A DNA stretch of 64,000 nt from Fibrobacter sp. UWB4. GTDB lineage: Bacteria > Fibrobacterota > Fibrobacteria > Fibrobacterales > Fibrobacteraceae. The DNA is taken from the NCBI RefSeq assembly GCF_002210345.1, contig NZ_MWQI01000001.1:310001-374000 (forward strand). Reading direction: 5' to 3'. A program made the position numbers and the translations under genes. The notes under the pieces were generated by a model. The model worked only from the letters and a program-made list of their open reading frames with translations. It did not search any database and was not told the origin of the DNA. Below are positions 16,961-25,798 of this stretch, in pieces (position 1 is the stretch's first letter; the number at the start of each line of letters is the position of its first letter).

Positions 16961-18475
16961 TTATTTTTTGTTGTCGGCTTTGGGATCGTCGTTTTTGGTG
17001 ACTCCAGCGAGCTTTGCACCGAACATGGAACCGAGTACGGTGCGGAGGTCGATGCCGAGCGAATCGGTGAGGCCGTTTGTGACCTGCGTGAGCGTCTTGG
17101 TGATGTCGCCAGTGAGCTTTGCCGTGTTGCCTTCGCCGTACATGGTGATGTTGCCAATCTTTTCCATCGGCTTTGCGATGGCGGCTGCGATTTGCGGCAT
17201 CTGCTCGAAGTACTTTTCGATGGTCTTGAGCTGCATTTCCTGGCGGGCGGCGTCACCGTAAAGTTTCATGGCTTCGGCCTTCTTGTTGAGCGCTTCTGCT
17301 TCGGCAAGACCCTGCGCCTTGATGGCTTCAGCTTCGGCGAGACCCTTTGCCTTTGTGGCTTCAGCTTCGGCTAAGGCTTTTGCTTTAGTGGCTTCGGCTT
17401 CTGCAAAGGCTTTTTCCTTTTCGGCGTCTGCAATCTGCTTGATGGCCTTGGCACGCTGCTCTTCCTTGTAGCGGACGGCTTCTGCGTCTTTCTGTTGCTG
17501 GAAAAGTTCTGCTTCGGAGCGCTGGATTTGTGCCTGGCGTTCGGCTTCGGCTTTCTTTTCGATTTGAGCTTGAAGCTCTTTTTCTGTCACGGCGACCATG
17601 CGTTCGCGAATTTCAATTTCCTTTTCTTGCTTCGCGACTTCTGCTTCGGCCTGAGCCACGTTGATTTCCTTTTGTTGCGTCTGCTTCTGGATTTCGTAGG
17701 CCGCGTCAGCGATTGCCTTTTCGGTATCGGAAATCTTTTGCAGGTTCGCTTTTTTCACGGCGAGGTCGTTTTGTTTCTGTGCAATTTCAAGTTCGGCGGC
17801 AACTGCGGCGTCGTTTGCTTCTTTTTTCGCTTGAGATTGAGCAACGCTGATGTCTCGTTCGGCGTTTGCCTTTGAAATAGCGGCCGCCTTGCGGATGGCA
17901 GATGTCTTATCGACACCGAGATTTTCAATTACGCCGTTTGCGTCTTCGAAGTTCTGGATGTTGAACGTCTGCACCACGATACCGAGCTTTTCAAGGTCCG
18001 GGATTGCGTTTTCGAGCACAAGTTCAGAGACCTGCTTGCGATCGCCCACGAGGTCTACGAGTTGCATGCGGCCAACAATTTCGCGCATGTTACCTTCGAG
18101 AATATCGACAATCATGGCGCGGATATCTTCGGGCTTCTTGTTCAAGAAGTTCTGAGCAGAGGATTTGAGACGGTCCGGATTGTCCGAAATCTTGGCGGTC
18201 ACCACAGCATCGACTGAGACGTTGATGTAATCCTTGGTGGGGACGGGGCTACCGGTTTTCACGTCAATCTGGATCAACTGAAGAGAAAGGTGGTCGGCGC
18301 GTTCGAAGAACGGAATGCGAAGGCCTGCACGCCCGATGATGATGCGCGGTTGCTTCTGGATGCCGGAAACGATAATCGCTTCGTCCGGAGCTGCCTTGAT
18401 GTAGGACATGACAAAGACAACTACTAGGAGTGCTACGATTAGGAGAATGGCTGGAATAATAATGTTTTCTGGCAT
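16961..18475 (-). CDS. Flotillin-like SPFH protein
   Basis: 504 residues. A single N-terminal membrane segment (ILLIVALLVVVFVMSYI), then an SPFH/PHB domain (about 30-200: GSPVPTKDYINVSVDAVV, IRAMIVDILEGNMREIVGRM), then a long coiled coil (about 200-400) containing Ala-Glu-Ala repeats (KALAEAEATKAKGLAEAE), and a Gly-containing tail. This is the flotillin architecture of membrane microdomain organisers. Usually flotillin genes pair with an NfeD gene; none is present here. A terminator follows at 16909. Confidence 0.9.
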   Translation of the reverse strand: MPENIIIPAILLIVALLVVVFVMSYIKAAPDEAIIVSGIQKQPRIIIGRAGLRIPFFERADHLSLQLIQIDVKTGSPVPTKDYINVSVDAVVTAKISDNPDRLKSSAQNFLNKKPEDIRAMIVDILEGNMREIVGRMQLVDLVGDRKQVSELVLENAIPDLEKLGIVVQTFNIQNFEDANGVIENLGVDKTSAIRKAAAISKANAERDISVAQSQAKKEANDAAVAAELEIAQKQNDLAVKKANLQKISDTEKAIADAAYEIQKQTQQKEINVAQAEAEVAKQEKEIEIRERMVAVTEKELQAQIEKKAEAERQAQIQRSEAELFQQQKDAEAVRYKEEQRAKAIKQIADAEKEKAFAEAEATKAKALAEAEATKAKGLAEAEAIKAQGLAEAEALNKKAEAMKLYGDAARQEMQLKTIEKYFEQMPQIAAAIAKPMEKIGNITMYGEGNTAKLTGDITKTLTQVTNGLTDSLGIDLRTVLGSMFGAKLAGVTKNDDPKADNKK

Positions 18476-18616
18476 TTATTACCTCTTTATTATAGTTTAC
18501 TTTTAATATACAACATTTACATTGTCACAAAGTGTCAAAATGAAAAATTTTTTGAATTTTATGGGATGGTAGCGCAAGTTTCGTATAAATTTTCAGTGCT
18601 TTATCATAAAAAAAAG

Positions 18617-18631
18617 CCCGGCGAAACCGGG
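18617..18631 (-). terminator. Intrinsic terminator after panD
   Basis: Short CCCGG/CCGGG stem with a CGAAA loop, followed on the minus strand by an uninterrupted T8-type run. It lies 26 bp past the panD stop. Confidence 0.8.
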
Positions 18632-18656
18632 ACCTTTAAATGCATATATTTGCGTT

Positions 18657-19013
18657 TTAGATTTTTTCGATAATTTCGTTTTTGCCGTTGACGCGGATAA
18701 CGGTTGGCTTCCAGGTCTTGGCTTCTTCTGGGGACATCGTTGCGTAAGCCACGATAATCACGAGGTCTCCCGGCTGAACAAGGCGCGCTGCGGCACCGTT
18801 CAAGCAAATCACGCCAGAACCGGCTTTGCCTTCGATCACATACGTATCAAGGCGGGAACCATTATTGACGTCAAGGACGCCAACTTTTTCGAAGGGGAGG
18901 ATGCCTGCTGCATCCATCAGATCGCGGGCTATAGTGATGGAGCCTTCATAGTTGAGGTTCGCATCCGTAACTGTTGCGCGATGAATTTTGCTTTTAAGTA
19001 ATTCTAGCTGCAT
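18657..19013 (-). CDS. panD: Aspartate 1-decarboxylase
   Basis: 118 residues. Forms beta-alanine for pantothenate and CoA synthesis; made as a proenzyme that self-cleaves to form a pyruvoyl group. The cleavage site is at Gly24-Ser25 in YEGSI. The catalytic-region sequence [19 protein letters not shown], and ATMSPEE are typical, and length is normal. It is 6 bp downstream of the DUF5683-like gene; no panBC nearby. Confidence 0.96.
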   Translation of the reverse strand: MQLELLKSKIHRATVTDANLNYEGSITIARDLMDAAGILPFEKVGVLDVNNGSRLDTYVIEGKAGSGVICLNGAAARLVQPGDLVIIVAYATMSPEEAKTWKPTVIRVNGKNEIIEKI

Positions 19014-19019
19014 TGCTGC

Positions 19020-19751
19020 TTAGAACTTGACATTGAAGAAACTTGCAACGCCCTGGTCCGGAGTCGGAATGATGCCAAAGCTGAAGCGGTTTGCGTCTGG
19101 ATTGCTATCCCACTGAGTGGTGATAAAAGCATCTGCAAAGGACCAGAGATGAGCGGCAGCGATTCCGATGAATCCCCACCACCAGTAGCTCTTATCCTGA
19201 GAGTAAAGAACAATTGTCGTTGCGATACTGCCAATTTCGAGGACATCCATGAAGGTTGCCTTGGCAGTCTGCTTTGTTTTCCACTGATAGTAAGACGGAA
19301 TCAGAAGAGAAATATAGGCACTGCTCTGGTCGCCATTACGATAGCGGTAAGAACGGTCGATGTCTGCATCTTCCATGCCTTCGGCACGCTGGCTGAGCCA
19401 ATCTTCTTCGCTCACGCCGAGACGATTCCACGGCTTCTGGAGATATTCCGTCGGGCGGATACCGAGTTCAACGAGCTTCGTGAGCTTTTCACGAGAAACG
19501 CCCTGTTCCTTAGCCTGCTGATATTCCCATTGAGTAAGGCCCATATCTTCGTACTTGAAGCCTTCCCACTGGCCACCGACGGCCTGAGCGTTACCGATGT
19601 TTGCTTGATTTGTTGCTTCAGCGTTTGCCTGCGCAATGGAGTCTGCTGTTGCAGCATCTTGGAAATCGTCAGAAAAGAGATCGTCAGACTGAGCAAACGC
19701 TAGTGAGCCCGCGAAAAGAACAGCAGAAAGCACTTTGAACATGTTACTCAT
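19020..19751 (-). CDS. Secreted protein, DUF5683-like
   Basis: 243 residues with a signal peptide (MFKVLSAVLFAGSLAFA) starting at ATG 19742; an ATG three codons earlier (19751) is also open. An acidic and Ala/Asn-rich region (about 22-60) is followed by short repeats of hydrophobic/charged helices (LTQWEYQQAKEQGVSREKL, GVSEEDWLSQRAEG). The C-terminal part, SLLIPSYYQWKTKQTAKA and a WWWGFIGIAAAHLWS helix, resembles the DUF5683 family of envelope proteins. Function unknown. panD follows after 6 bp. Confidence 0.6.
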   Translation of the reverse strand: MSNMFKVLSAVLFAGSLAFAQSDDLFSDDFQDAATADSIAQANAEATNQANIGNAQAVGGQWEGFKYEDMGLTQWEYQQAKEQGVSREKLTKLVELGIRPTEYLQKPWNRLGVSEEDWLSQRAEGMEDADIDRSYRYRNGDQSSAYISLLIPSYYQWKTKQTAKATFMDVLEIGSIATTIVLYSQDKSYWWWGFIGIAAAHLWSFADAFITTQWDSNPDANRFSFGIIPTPDQGVASFFNVKF

Positions 19752-19776
19752 TTTGATCTCTTTCTTAAACGTTTAG

Positions 19777-19860
19777 TGCCGGGGGAGGGAATCGAACCCT
19801 CACACTCTCGCGAGTACTGGATTTTGAGTCCAGCGCGTCTACCAATTTCACCACCCCGGC
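19777..19860 (-). tRNA. tRNA-Leu (CAA)
   Basis: 84-nt tRNA with a long variable arm. Acceptor stem GCCGGGG/CCCCGGC; anticodon loop CTCAAAA gives anticodon CAA (codon UUG); T-arm GGGTTCGATTCCC. Discriminator A; the CCA end is not encoded. Confidence 0.97.
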
Positions 19861-19977
19861 GGGGGAGCACAACAAATATAGCACTATTTTTGCTTTTTTT
19901 GTAGGTATAAAGCGAAAAAACGCAAGTTTTCTGCGTTAAAAACTGTAAAAAAATTTTTTGAGTATAATTTTAGTTGC

Positions 19978-20895
19978 TTAAAGGGATTGCTTGATAAGCA
20001 TTGGCCTAAATTCCACATTGAGCGGAGCCAGCTTTTTTGCACCGTAATCTACTGCGCTTTCCTTTGTATCGAATGGGCCTGTGCGCACGATATAGAGGAC
20101 TTTGCCGCTTTCAAGCGTGTTCTGGCTGATGGTGCAGTTGATGTTGCGCTTTTTAAGATTGTCTACGAGCAAATCGGCGTTGGACTTGACTCCGAATGCG
20201 CCTAGCTGCAGTTGCCATGTAGATTTCGTTTCGACAGGCTTTGCCTCGGGAGCCTTTGTTTGTGCGGGTTCGGCTGTGACGGTGTTTGCTGCGGCCTTGG
20301 GTTCAACGACTTTGGCTGCGTTATTGTTTGCGGCCTGTTCTGCCTTGGCTTGAGCTTGTTCCTTCTTGGCGGTGGCTTGCTTCATGGCTTCCGGATTGCC
20401 GAGGTTTTTGCAGGCTTCGTTCAGCTCTTCGCTGTGGGCGCGGTCTTGGACGGCTGCGCAGACTTTCTGCAGCACGGTCACTTGATGCGGTTGCGACGTT
20501 TCAATAGCATGTACGAGGGATTCGGCGGCCTTGTTGTAGCGGCCAAGGTACATCTGGAACTGAGCCTTAGTCATCATGAGGTCCGCGTAAATGGCTTGCT
20601 GCGGGTTCGTCTTGTCGATGAGACTGTCGAGACGCTTGCCCGCCTTGCTGAAATCAGCGGCGATGCCTGTTTGCGAAAGCGCAAGCACGTTCCATAAATA
20701 GCATTCTGTGCGAGTGGCTTCGGGCTCGTTTGGGCAAACCTGCTCATATGCGGCGGCGGCGACTTTCCAGTTGCCGTTGACGTAAGCTTTTTGGGCGGTG
20801 GCGAGAGTCGGAGCGGCCTCAGCGAAGGATGCTGTGGTGGCAAACGCGCTCAGTGCGCCTGTAATAACCAAATTGTGAATAAAATATTTAGCCAT
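19978..20895 (-). CDS. Secreted TPR/SPOR-domain protein
   Basis: 305 residues with a signal peptide (to about ASFA|EAA). TPR-like helices span about 30-160 (AYVNGNWKVAAAAYEQVC, RYNKAAESLVHAIETS). An Ala/Lys/Glu/Pro-rich linker runs from about 165 to 225. A SPOR domain closes the protein (WQLQLGAFGVKSNADLLVDNL, YIVRTGPFDTKESAVDY). SPOR domains bind denuded peptidoglycan at division sites, so a septal envelope role is likely. Stands alone upstream of tRNA-Leu on the same strand. Confidence 0.85.
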   Translation of the reverse strand: MAKYFIHNLVITGALSAFATTASFAEAAPTLATAQKAYVNGNWKVAAAAYEQVCPNEPEATRTECYLWNVLALSQTGIAADFSKAGKRLDSLIDKTNPQQAIYADLMMTKAQFQMYLGRYNKAAESLVHAIETSQPHQVTVLQKVCAAVQDRAHSEELNEACKNLGNPEAMKQATAKKEQAQAKAEQAANNNAAKVVEPKAAANTVTAEPAQTKAPEAKPVETKSTWQLQLGAFGVKSNADLLVDNLKKRNINCTISQNTLESGKVLYIVRTGPFDTKESAVDYGAKKLAPLNVEFRPMLIKQSL

Positions 20896-20960
20896 ATTAC
20901 CCTCTAGTTACCCTCAAGAGTAAAGATATAAATATTTTTACAAAATGGCTTGCGCTGAAC

Positions 20961-20991
20961 ACGTAACTCGTTGATATTCCGTAAGTTACGT
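20961..20991. repeat. Inverted repeat ACGTAACT ... AGTTACGT
   Basis: 8-bp perfect arms separated by 15 nt, between the SPOR gene start and the miaB stop. It could be a weak miaB terminator or part of the dispersed AGTTAC-type repeats; no T-run. Confidence 0.5.
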
Positions 20992-21031
20992 GAACTCGAC
21001 TAGGGTGCGTGGTCTGTGGCGACCGGTCGTA

Positions 21032-22354
21032 CTACACTAGGGTTCCGCGGAGCGTCCAGCCACGGATATCGTCAATTTTCACCTTGACGTAATCGCCCGG
21101 CTTGATGATGCGGCCTTCTTCCGGCTTGAAAATGACCTTCTTGAAGTTGTCCGTCTTGCCGACGAGTTCTGTCTTGTCGCGGGTGGAGCCGTGCTCGACG
21201 AGGATTTCTTCGGTGCGGCCAATCATCATCTGGTTGCGCTTGAGCGTGATGGCGTTCTGGAGTTCTACGAGGCGCGAATGGCGTGCCGACTTTTCTTCGG
21301 GCGTGAGGATTTCGGCTTCATTGAACGATTCGGTGCCTTTGCGCGGGCTGTAGATGAACATGTAGGCCGTGTCGAATTGGCAAGCTTCGAATGCCTTGAT
21401 CGTCTGTTCAAAATCTTCGTCAGTTTCGCCCACGAATCCGCAGATGACGTCTGTCGAAATCGCGTAGTACGGATCCTTGCTGCGCAACTGCTCGATGACG
21501 GTCATGTACTGATCCATGTTGTGCTGGCGGCGCATCTTCTTGAGGATGGCGTCGGAGCCGCTTTGGAGCGGAATGTGCGCGTAATGGCAGACCTTCGGGT
21601 TGTTCAAGAGAACGTCGATGAGTTCGTTCGTGTAATGGCGCGGGTGCGGGCTTGTAAAGCGGATGCGCTTGATACCACCGATTTCAGAAACTTTTGTCAG
21701 TAATGTCGTGAAGTCTGCGTTTGGCGTCTTGTAGGCATTCACCGTCTGGCCGAGCAACATCACTTCGGTGATGCCCTTGTCGGCGGCTCGCTTGACTTCT
21801 GTCAGCACGTCGTCCATGTCGCGGTATTTCTCGGGACCGCGGAGGTACGGCACGATGCAGTAGCTGCAGCGCTTGTTGCAACCGCGCTGGATCGCGACGA
21901 ATGCGCTCACGTCATTCTGGAGCTTCGCGTATTCGCCGAGGTAGTTCTCGTCGCGGTCTTCGTCGATGAACATCTTGTGGTGCGTCTTGTGCAGCGGGCT
22001 CTGGGCATCCCCGAACAGAAGTTCAGGAATTTTGCGGTACTGGTCCGGGCCTACGATGTAGTTCACGTTCTTGAGGCGCTTGAGCAGTTCCGGCCCGCGA
22101 TTCTTGGCCATGCAACCGCACACGACGACTTTCACGTCGGGATTCTTCTTGCGCAAGTACTTGAGCTTGCTGATGTTGACAATGGCTGTTTCCTCGGCCT
22201 TTTCACGTACGCTGCAGGTGTTCACGATGATGATGTCGGCGTCTTCCTGGTTGTTCGTCTCGACGCAACCGCACATGTCCAGCTCCTGCGCAATCATCGC
22301 GGAGTCGTATTCGTTCATCTGGCAGCCGTATGTGGCCAAGTGGTATTTTTTCAT
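21032..22354 (-). CDS. miaB: tRNA-2-methylthio-N6-dimethylallyladenosine synthase
   Basis: 440 residues from ATG 22354 (MKKYHLATYGCQ). Radical SAM methylthiotransferase acting on A37 of tRNAs. The N-terminal UPF0004 domain carries three Cys for the second [4Fe-4S] cluster (TYGCQMNE, NTCSVREKA, VCGCMAKN). The radical SAM motif is RGCNKRCSYCIVP (CxxxCxxC). The C-terminal TRAM domain ends IRGWTLRGTLV. A longer frame from 22381 adds only nine unlikely residues. Confidence 0.95.
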   Translation of the reverse strand: MKKYHLATYGCQMNEYDSAMIAQELDMCGCVETNNQEDADIIIVNTCSVREKAEETAIVNISKLKYLRKKNPDVKVVVCGCMAKNRGPELLKRLKNVNYIVGPDQYRKIPELLFGDAQSPLHKTHHKMFIDEDRDENYLGEYAKLQNDVSAFVAIQRGCNKRCSYCIVPYLRGPEKYRDMDDVLTEVKRAADKGITEVMLLGQTVNAYKTPNADFTTLLTKVSEIGGIKRIRFTSPHPRHYTNELIDVLLNNPKVCHYAHIPLQSGSDAILKKMRRQHNMDQYMTVIEQLRSKDPYYAISTDVICGFVGETDEDFEQTIKAFEACQFDTAYMFIYSPRKGTESFNEAEILTPEEKSARHSRLVELQNAITLKRNQMMIGRTEEILVEHGSTRDKTELVGKTDNFKKVIFKPEEGRIIKPGDYVKVKIDDIRGWTLRGTLV

Positions 22355-22988
22355 GCGCGCAAAGATAGTAAAAGCATGCAAGGCGAGAGAAGCGCGAAAA
22401 GTTGTTTTCGCATATTTGAGCCGCCGCCACGGACGCCGGAGGCGTCAAAAGGCGAGCGATGCGCGAGTCAAGCTTGCTTGAATGAGCATGTCCGAGCCGT
22501 ACTAAATGCATGCGAAGCGTGCCAATTTAGTAAAAGTGCGCAAGGCGCAAATGGCGGATGTTGCTGCTCGAATATGCGGAAAATGCGAAAATGTGCTACA
22601 AAATTGCCAAAATACCTGATTTAGTAGCATGAAATTTGAATAAAATAACTAAAATTAATGCATGATTTCATGATTGAGCTCTTTTGTATGCTACAGGATT
22701 GCGTAAATGCCCGTTTTAGTAGCATAATTGCTGCGGCCTAGTCTTTAAATGTTGAATATAAAGTAAAATTTGTGCTACTAAATTGTTAATAAGTTCATTT
22801 TTGTAGCATGTTTTTTCAAAAATTTCTCATTGAATGTGAAATATGCTTCTCCACTTGTTTTTTCGCGACTATTTTTGCATATTTCAAATGTCGGGTTATG
22901 CAACCTGACCTATCTTATTATATATAGGATGCGTTCGCTCCTTGGTTTGCTATATCGTTTATTATATGAACTATTACAAGAAGGTGCG
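22355..22988. repeat. Gene-free region with three 37-nt inverted-end repeats
   Basis: A 634-bp region without a convincing gene. Three 37-nt units start at 22594, 22689 and 22773, each opening TGCTAC and closing TAGTAGCAT or TGTAGCAT, i.e. inverted ends of 6-10 bp around a variable centre. Units 1 and 2 match at about 30 of 37 positions. Gaps between units are 58 and 47 nt. A more degenerate relative (TACTAAAT ... ATTTAGTA) lies at 22500-22532. The stretch next to miaB (22378-22490) is GC-rich and contains a GACGCCGGAGGCGTC hairpin like the one inside the 135-bp element. Confidence 0.8.
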
Positions 22989-23822
22989 ATGCAATCATTT
23001 GAATGTTTGTCTCCCGACATTTTATTGCTATCGTTACAAAATCGTGCGGAGGAACTTCTCCGTGCTGTTGAAAGAACGAAAAAATCTTTGAAACGTGCTC
23101 CGCAGGGGCATTTGAGGCTCGCAAAACGCGGAAATCAATTTTACGGTTATCATTTGACTGATGCCAAATCGCTAAAGGGCGAATATATTCCCAAAGACAA
23201 TGTTTCGCAAATGTCAAAACTTGCGCAGAAGGATTATGACGAAAAAGTACTTCGGGAAATGGAACATGAACTTTCGTTAATTGATGGTTTTATTGCAAAA
23301 TACAGTCCCGAAGAATTGACAAACATTTACAATCGGATGAATGAAGTCCGCAAGTCTTTGGTTGAACCAATCCTGCTTTCGGATGAAGAATATGCGAGGC
23401 GTTGGCTTGCGGTGTCGTATAAGGGAAAACATTTTGAAGCGGGAGTTCCAGATTTGCGGACTGCAAAGGGCGAACGAGTTCGTTCAAAGTCAGAGGTGAT
23501 TATTGCGGATACGCTTGGACGTTTGGGAATCCCTTATAAATACGAATGTCCGTTGAAACTCACGGATGGTGGTCGGAGCGTTTATCCAGATTTTACTTGT
23601 CTTGATTTGCGTACACGTAAAGAACTGTTATGGGAACATTTGGGAATGATGAATAATCCTGAGTATGCTTCTTTGGCGGTCAAAAAATTATCGTCTTACC
23701 TCCAATGCGGCTATGTCCCTGGGAAAAATCTCATAATTTCAATGGAAAGTTCTGAAAAACCGTTGAGCCAAACAGAAGTAAGATTAATTATTCAAGGTGT
23801 ATTTAGGGTGAATGGAAAATAA
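22989..23822 (+). CDS. PD-(D/E)XK-like nuclease family protein
   Basis: 277 residues from ATG 22989, chosen because an AGAAGG Shine-Dalgarno sits 5 nt upstream; a longer open frame from TTG 22830 is unlikely. The N-terminal part (about 40-120) has YIPKDNVSQMSKLAQKDYDEK and a coiled stretch. The C-terminal nuclease-like core has RSKSEVIIADTL (Glu169), IPYKYECPL (Glu186), YPDFTCL (Asp201) and LLWEHLGM (Glu216-His217), so the usual ExK is ExH/EH. From memory this matches an uncharacterised family widespread in gut Clostridia. AT-richer than neighbours; likely acquired by transfer. A restriction, defence or repair role is inference. Confidence 0.7.
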   Translation: MQSFECLSPDILLLSLQNRAEELLRAVERTKKSLKRAPQGHLRLAKRGNQFYGYHLTDAKSLKGEYIPKDNVSQMSKLAQKDYDEKVLREMEHELSLIDGFIAKYSPEELTNIYNRMNEVRKSLVEPILLSDEEYARRWLAVSYKGKHFEAGVPDLRTAKGERVRSKSEVIIADTLGRLGIPYKYECPLKLTDGGRSVYPDFTCLDLRTRKELLWEHLGMMNNPEYASLAVKKLSSYLQCGYVPGKNLIISMESSEKPLSQTEVRLIIQGVFRVNGK

Positions 23823-23836
23823 CTCTGAAATACTGT

Positions 23837-24478
23837 ATGTCGATGAAAATTTGTATTATTCCTACTATGAATAATATTGCAAAATCTCATTTGTTCTTGC
23901 TTGCTTTTGTTCTCCTGACAATGCTTTGGTCTGTTATCGGAGTTGAAGATACTTACCTCACTTGGATTCTTGAAGCGGCTCCTGCGATTGTCGGGCTGTT
24001 GGTTCTTGTGTTTACTTACAAAAAGTTCAGGATGCCTACGTATCTTTACGTGGTCATGGCTCTCCATATGGCGGTGCTTTTGGTGGGGGCGCACTATTCG
24101 TATGCGAAGGTTCCGCTTGGATTCTGGATGCAGGATTGGTTCGGTTTTACGCGCAATAACTACGATAAAATCGGGCATTTGATGCAGGGCGTGACGCCGG
24201 CACTTGTGATGATTGAACTTTTGCGCCGCACAACTCCGATCAAAACGGCGGGCTGGACGGTTTTTTTGTCGGTGTGCGTAGCTGAGGCTATTTCTGCACT
24301 TTATGAAATTATCGAGTGGCTGGCATCGCTCAGCAATCCGACGGATACGGAAGCATTCTTGGGAACTCAAGGCTACATTTGGGATACTCAGACGGATATG
24401 TTCATGTGCCTTATCGGGGCAACCATTTCTGTTTTGATTTGTTTAAATGCTAAGAAATTGCGCAAATCAGAAGTTTAA
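23837..24478 (+). CDS. DUF2238 (YjdF-like) membrane protein
   Basis: 213 residues with about six membrane helices. The family signature is present: NYDKIGHLMQGVTPAL, a conserved acidic helix (EAISALYEIIEW) and a C-terminal IWDTQTDMFMCLIGA. The role in the cell is unknown. Starts at 23837 or 23867 (MNNIAKSH) cannot be told apart; neither has a clear Shine-Dalgarno. It follows the nuclease-like gene by 14 bp on the same strand, suggesting co-transcription. Confidence 0.85.
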   Translation: MSMKICIIPTMNNIAKSHLFLLAFVLLTMLWSVIGVEDTYLTWILEAAPAIVGLLVLVFTYKKFRMPTYLYVVMALHMAVLLVGAHYSYAKVPLGFWMQDWFGFTRNNYDKIGHLMQGVTPALVMIELLRRTTPIKTAGWTVFLSVCVAEAISALYEIIEWLASLSNPTDTEAFLGTQGYIWDTQTDMFMCLIGATISVLICLNAKKLRKSEV

Positions 24479-24494
24479 GAAATATATTTAAATT

Positions 24495-25733
24495 ATGGTT
24501 GGATTTTGGGTTAAAGCTTTAGATAAAAAGATGGTGGCGTTTGGTGCGCTTGCCATTGCGTTATTTTTCGCTGCTTGTGGCAACGACGATAACGGTTTTG
24601 TTTCGGTGAATCCTATAGGTGGCGAAAGTTGCGCAGCTGTTGAAAAATCGAGTTCTTCTACGGATGAGCTTGTTTCGGTATCAACGATTATTGTAGAAGA
24701 TACGCTTGAAATTTTTGCATTCGGGGGTGTGAAACTTGACGTTGTTGCAGATTCGTTCCTGACAAAGTTTGATTATGGCGATGTCGTGACTGTGATGATT
24801 GCGGGGTACGATACGTTGGATGTTCCTGTAGTTGCGGGTTACGGATATGTTTTCCCCGGTGAATTCTTTTTGTATGTCTCTGAGGGATTGAACTATATCA
24901 AGCTTGAGGCTCGTTATGGCCAAATGGCAGAGATTGTTGGTCTCGGTCGCGATTTGAAATTCCCGATAGATGTTGTTGTGCAGATGAAGGAAAAGGGAGG
25001 CTATGTAGACCATCTCGAAAATCTGAAGTCGCTTTCGTTTGCGTATTCTCCAGAATCATATCCTGATTTGTCAATTGAAGAGTTTGCGAATTTTAGAATG
25101 GTGCGCACAACCGGAATGGGTGAGGGAGTGCTGTATCGTTCGTCAAGCCCGATTGATCCTTCGATTTATCGTAATGCAATTGCTGATTCCTTAGCGGCTC
25201 TTGCTGGCGTCAAGACATTTTTGAATCTTGCGGATGATAAGCGATATGCTGAAGAATACAATGGTTTTGCTGAATCTTATTATGCGACGCAGAATGTGGT
25301 GTATCTTACGGTTGACCCTACTTTTGCGAATACGCTTTTCAAGGATGGGCTTGTCAAGGGATTGCGCTATATGATAGAGCATGATGGCCCGTATCTGGTG
25401 CATTGTACGTATGGTATGGATCGAACTGGGTTTACGATTGCTGTGCTCGAAGCGCTAATGGGTGCGACCGCTGATGAAATCAAGGCGGATTACGCTACGA
25501 CTCACAAGAATTTTTACAACGTGGTCGATGGCAAGCATATTGGTTTGACGGAAAAACAAGTAGAGCTGCTTCAGGCGATTATTGTCAGACTTATGCAGAA
25601 TTCGTTCAAAACGGCTGGTGTTGACATCTCTAATTTCGAAAATGCAGATTTGGCGGCCGCAACAGAAAAGTATTTGCTGGCGCTCGGCATGGAACAATCA
25701 GAAATCGAAGCGCTGAAAGTTCGGCTGAAATAG
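24495..25733 (+). CDS. Lipoprotein with tyrosine-phosphatase domain
   Basis: 412 residues. The lipobox FAAC places the lipidated Cys at 28. The N-terminal region (about 65-170) carries GDVVTVMIAGYDTLDVPVVA. The C-terminal domain (about 190-400) is a Y_phosphatase3-like fold: FRMVRTTGMGEGVLYRSSSP, LNLADD, and the active-site CX5R loop HCTYGMDRTG with Cys304 and Arg310. From memory the whole two-domain layout matches secreted phosphatases common in Lachnospiraceae. Activity on phosphoproteins, inositol phosphates or other phosphate esters cannot be decided. Plus-strand neighbour of the DUF2238 and nuclease-like genes. Confidence 0.85.
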   Translation: MVGFWVKALDKKMVAFGALAIALFFAACGNDDNGFVSVNPIGGESCAAVEKSSSSTDELVSVSTIIVEDTLEIFAFGGVKLDVVADSFLTKFDYGDVVTVMIAGYDTLDVPVVAGYGYVFPGEFFLYVSEGLNYIKLEARYGQMAEIVGLGRDLKFPIDVVVQMKEKGGYVDHLENLKSLSFAYSPESYPDLSIEEFANFRMVRTTGMGEGVLYRSSSPIDPSIYRNAIADSLAALAGVKTFLNLADDKRYAEEYNGFAESYYATQNVVYLTVDPTFANTLFKDGLVKGLRYMIEHDGPYLVHCTYGMDRTGFTIAVLEALMGATADEIKADYATTHKNFYNVVDGKHIGLTEKQVELLQAIIVRLMQNSFKTAGVDISNFENADLAAATEKYLLALGMEQSEIEALKVRLK

Positions 25734-25798
25734 ATAAAAGTCTTTGGGATTATTTATTGGAGTTGTTAGCGTCTCTTAAATTTTGTTATTTATGATGT

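Noticed and set aside
22594-22809. CRISPR array from the 37-nt units
   Set aside because: Only three diverged units, unequal gaps of 58 and 47 nt, inverted ends on each unit, and no cas genes nearby.
22830-22988. Longer N terminus of the nuclease-like gene from TTG 22830
   Set aside because: The added part is not like the family, and ATG 22989 has a good Shine-Dalgarno.
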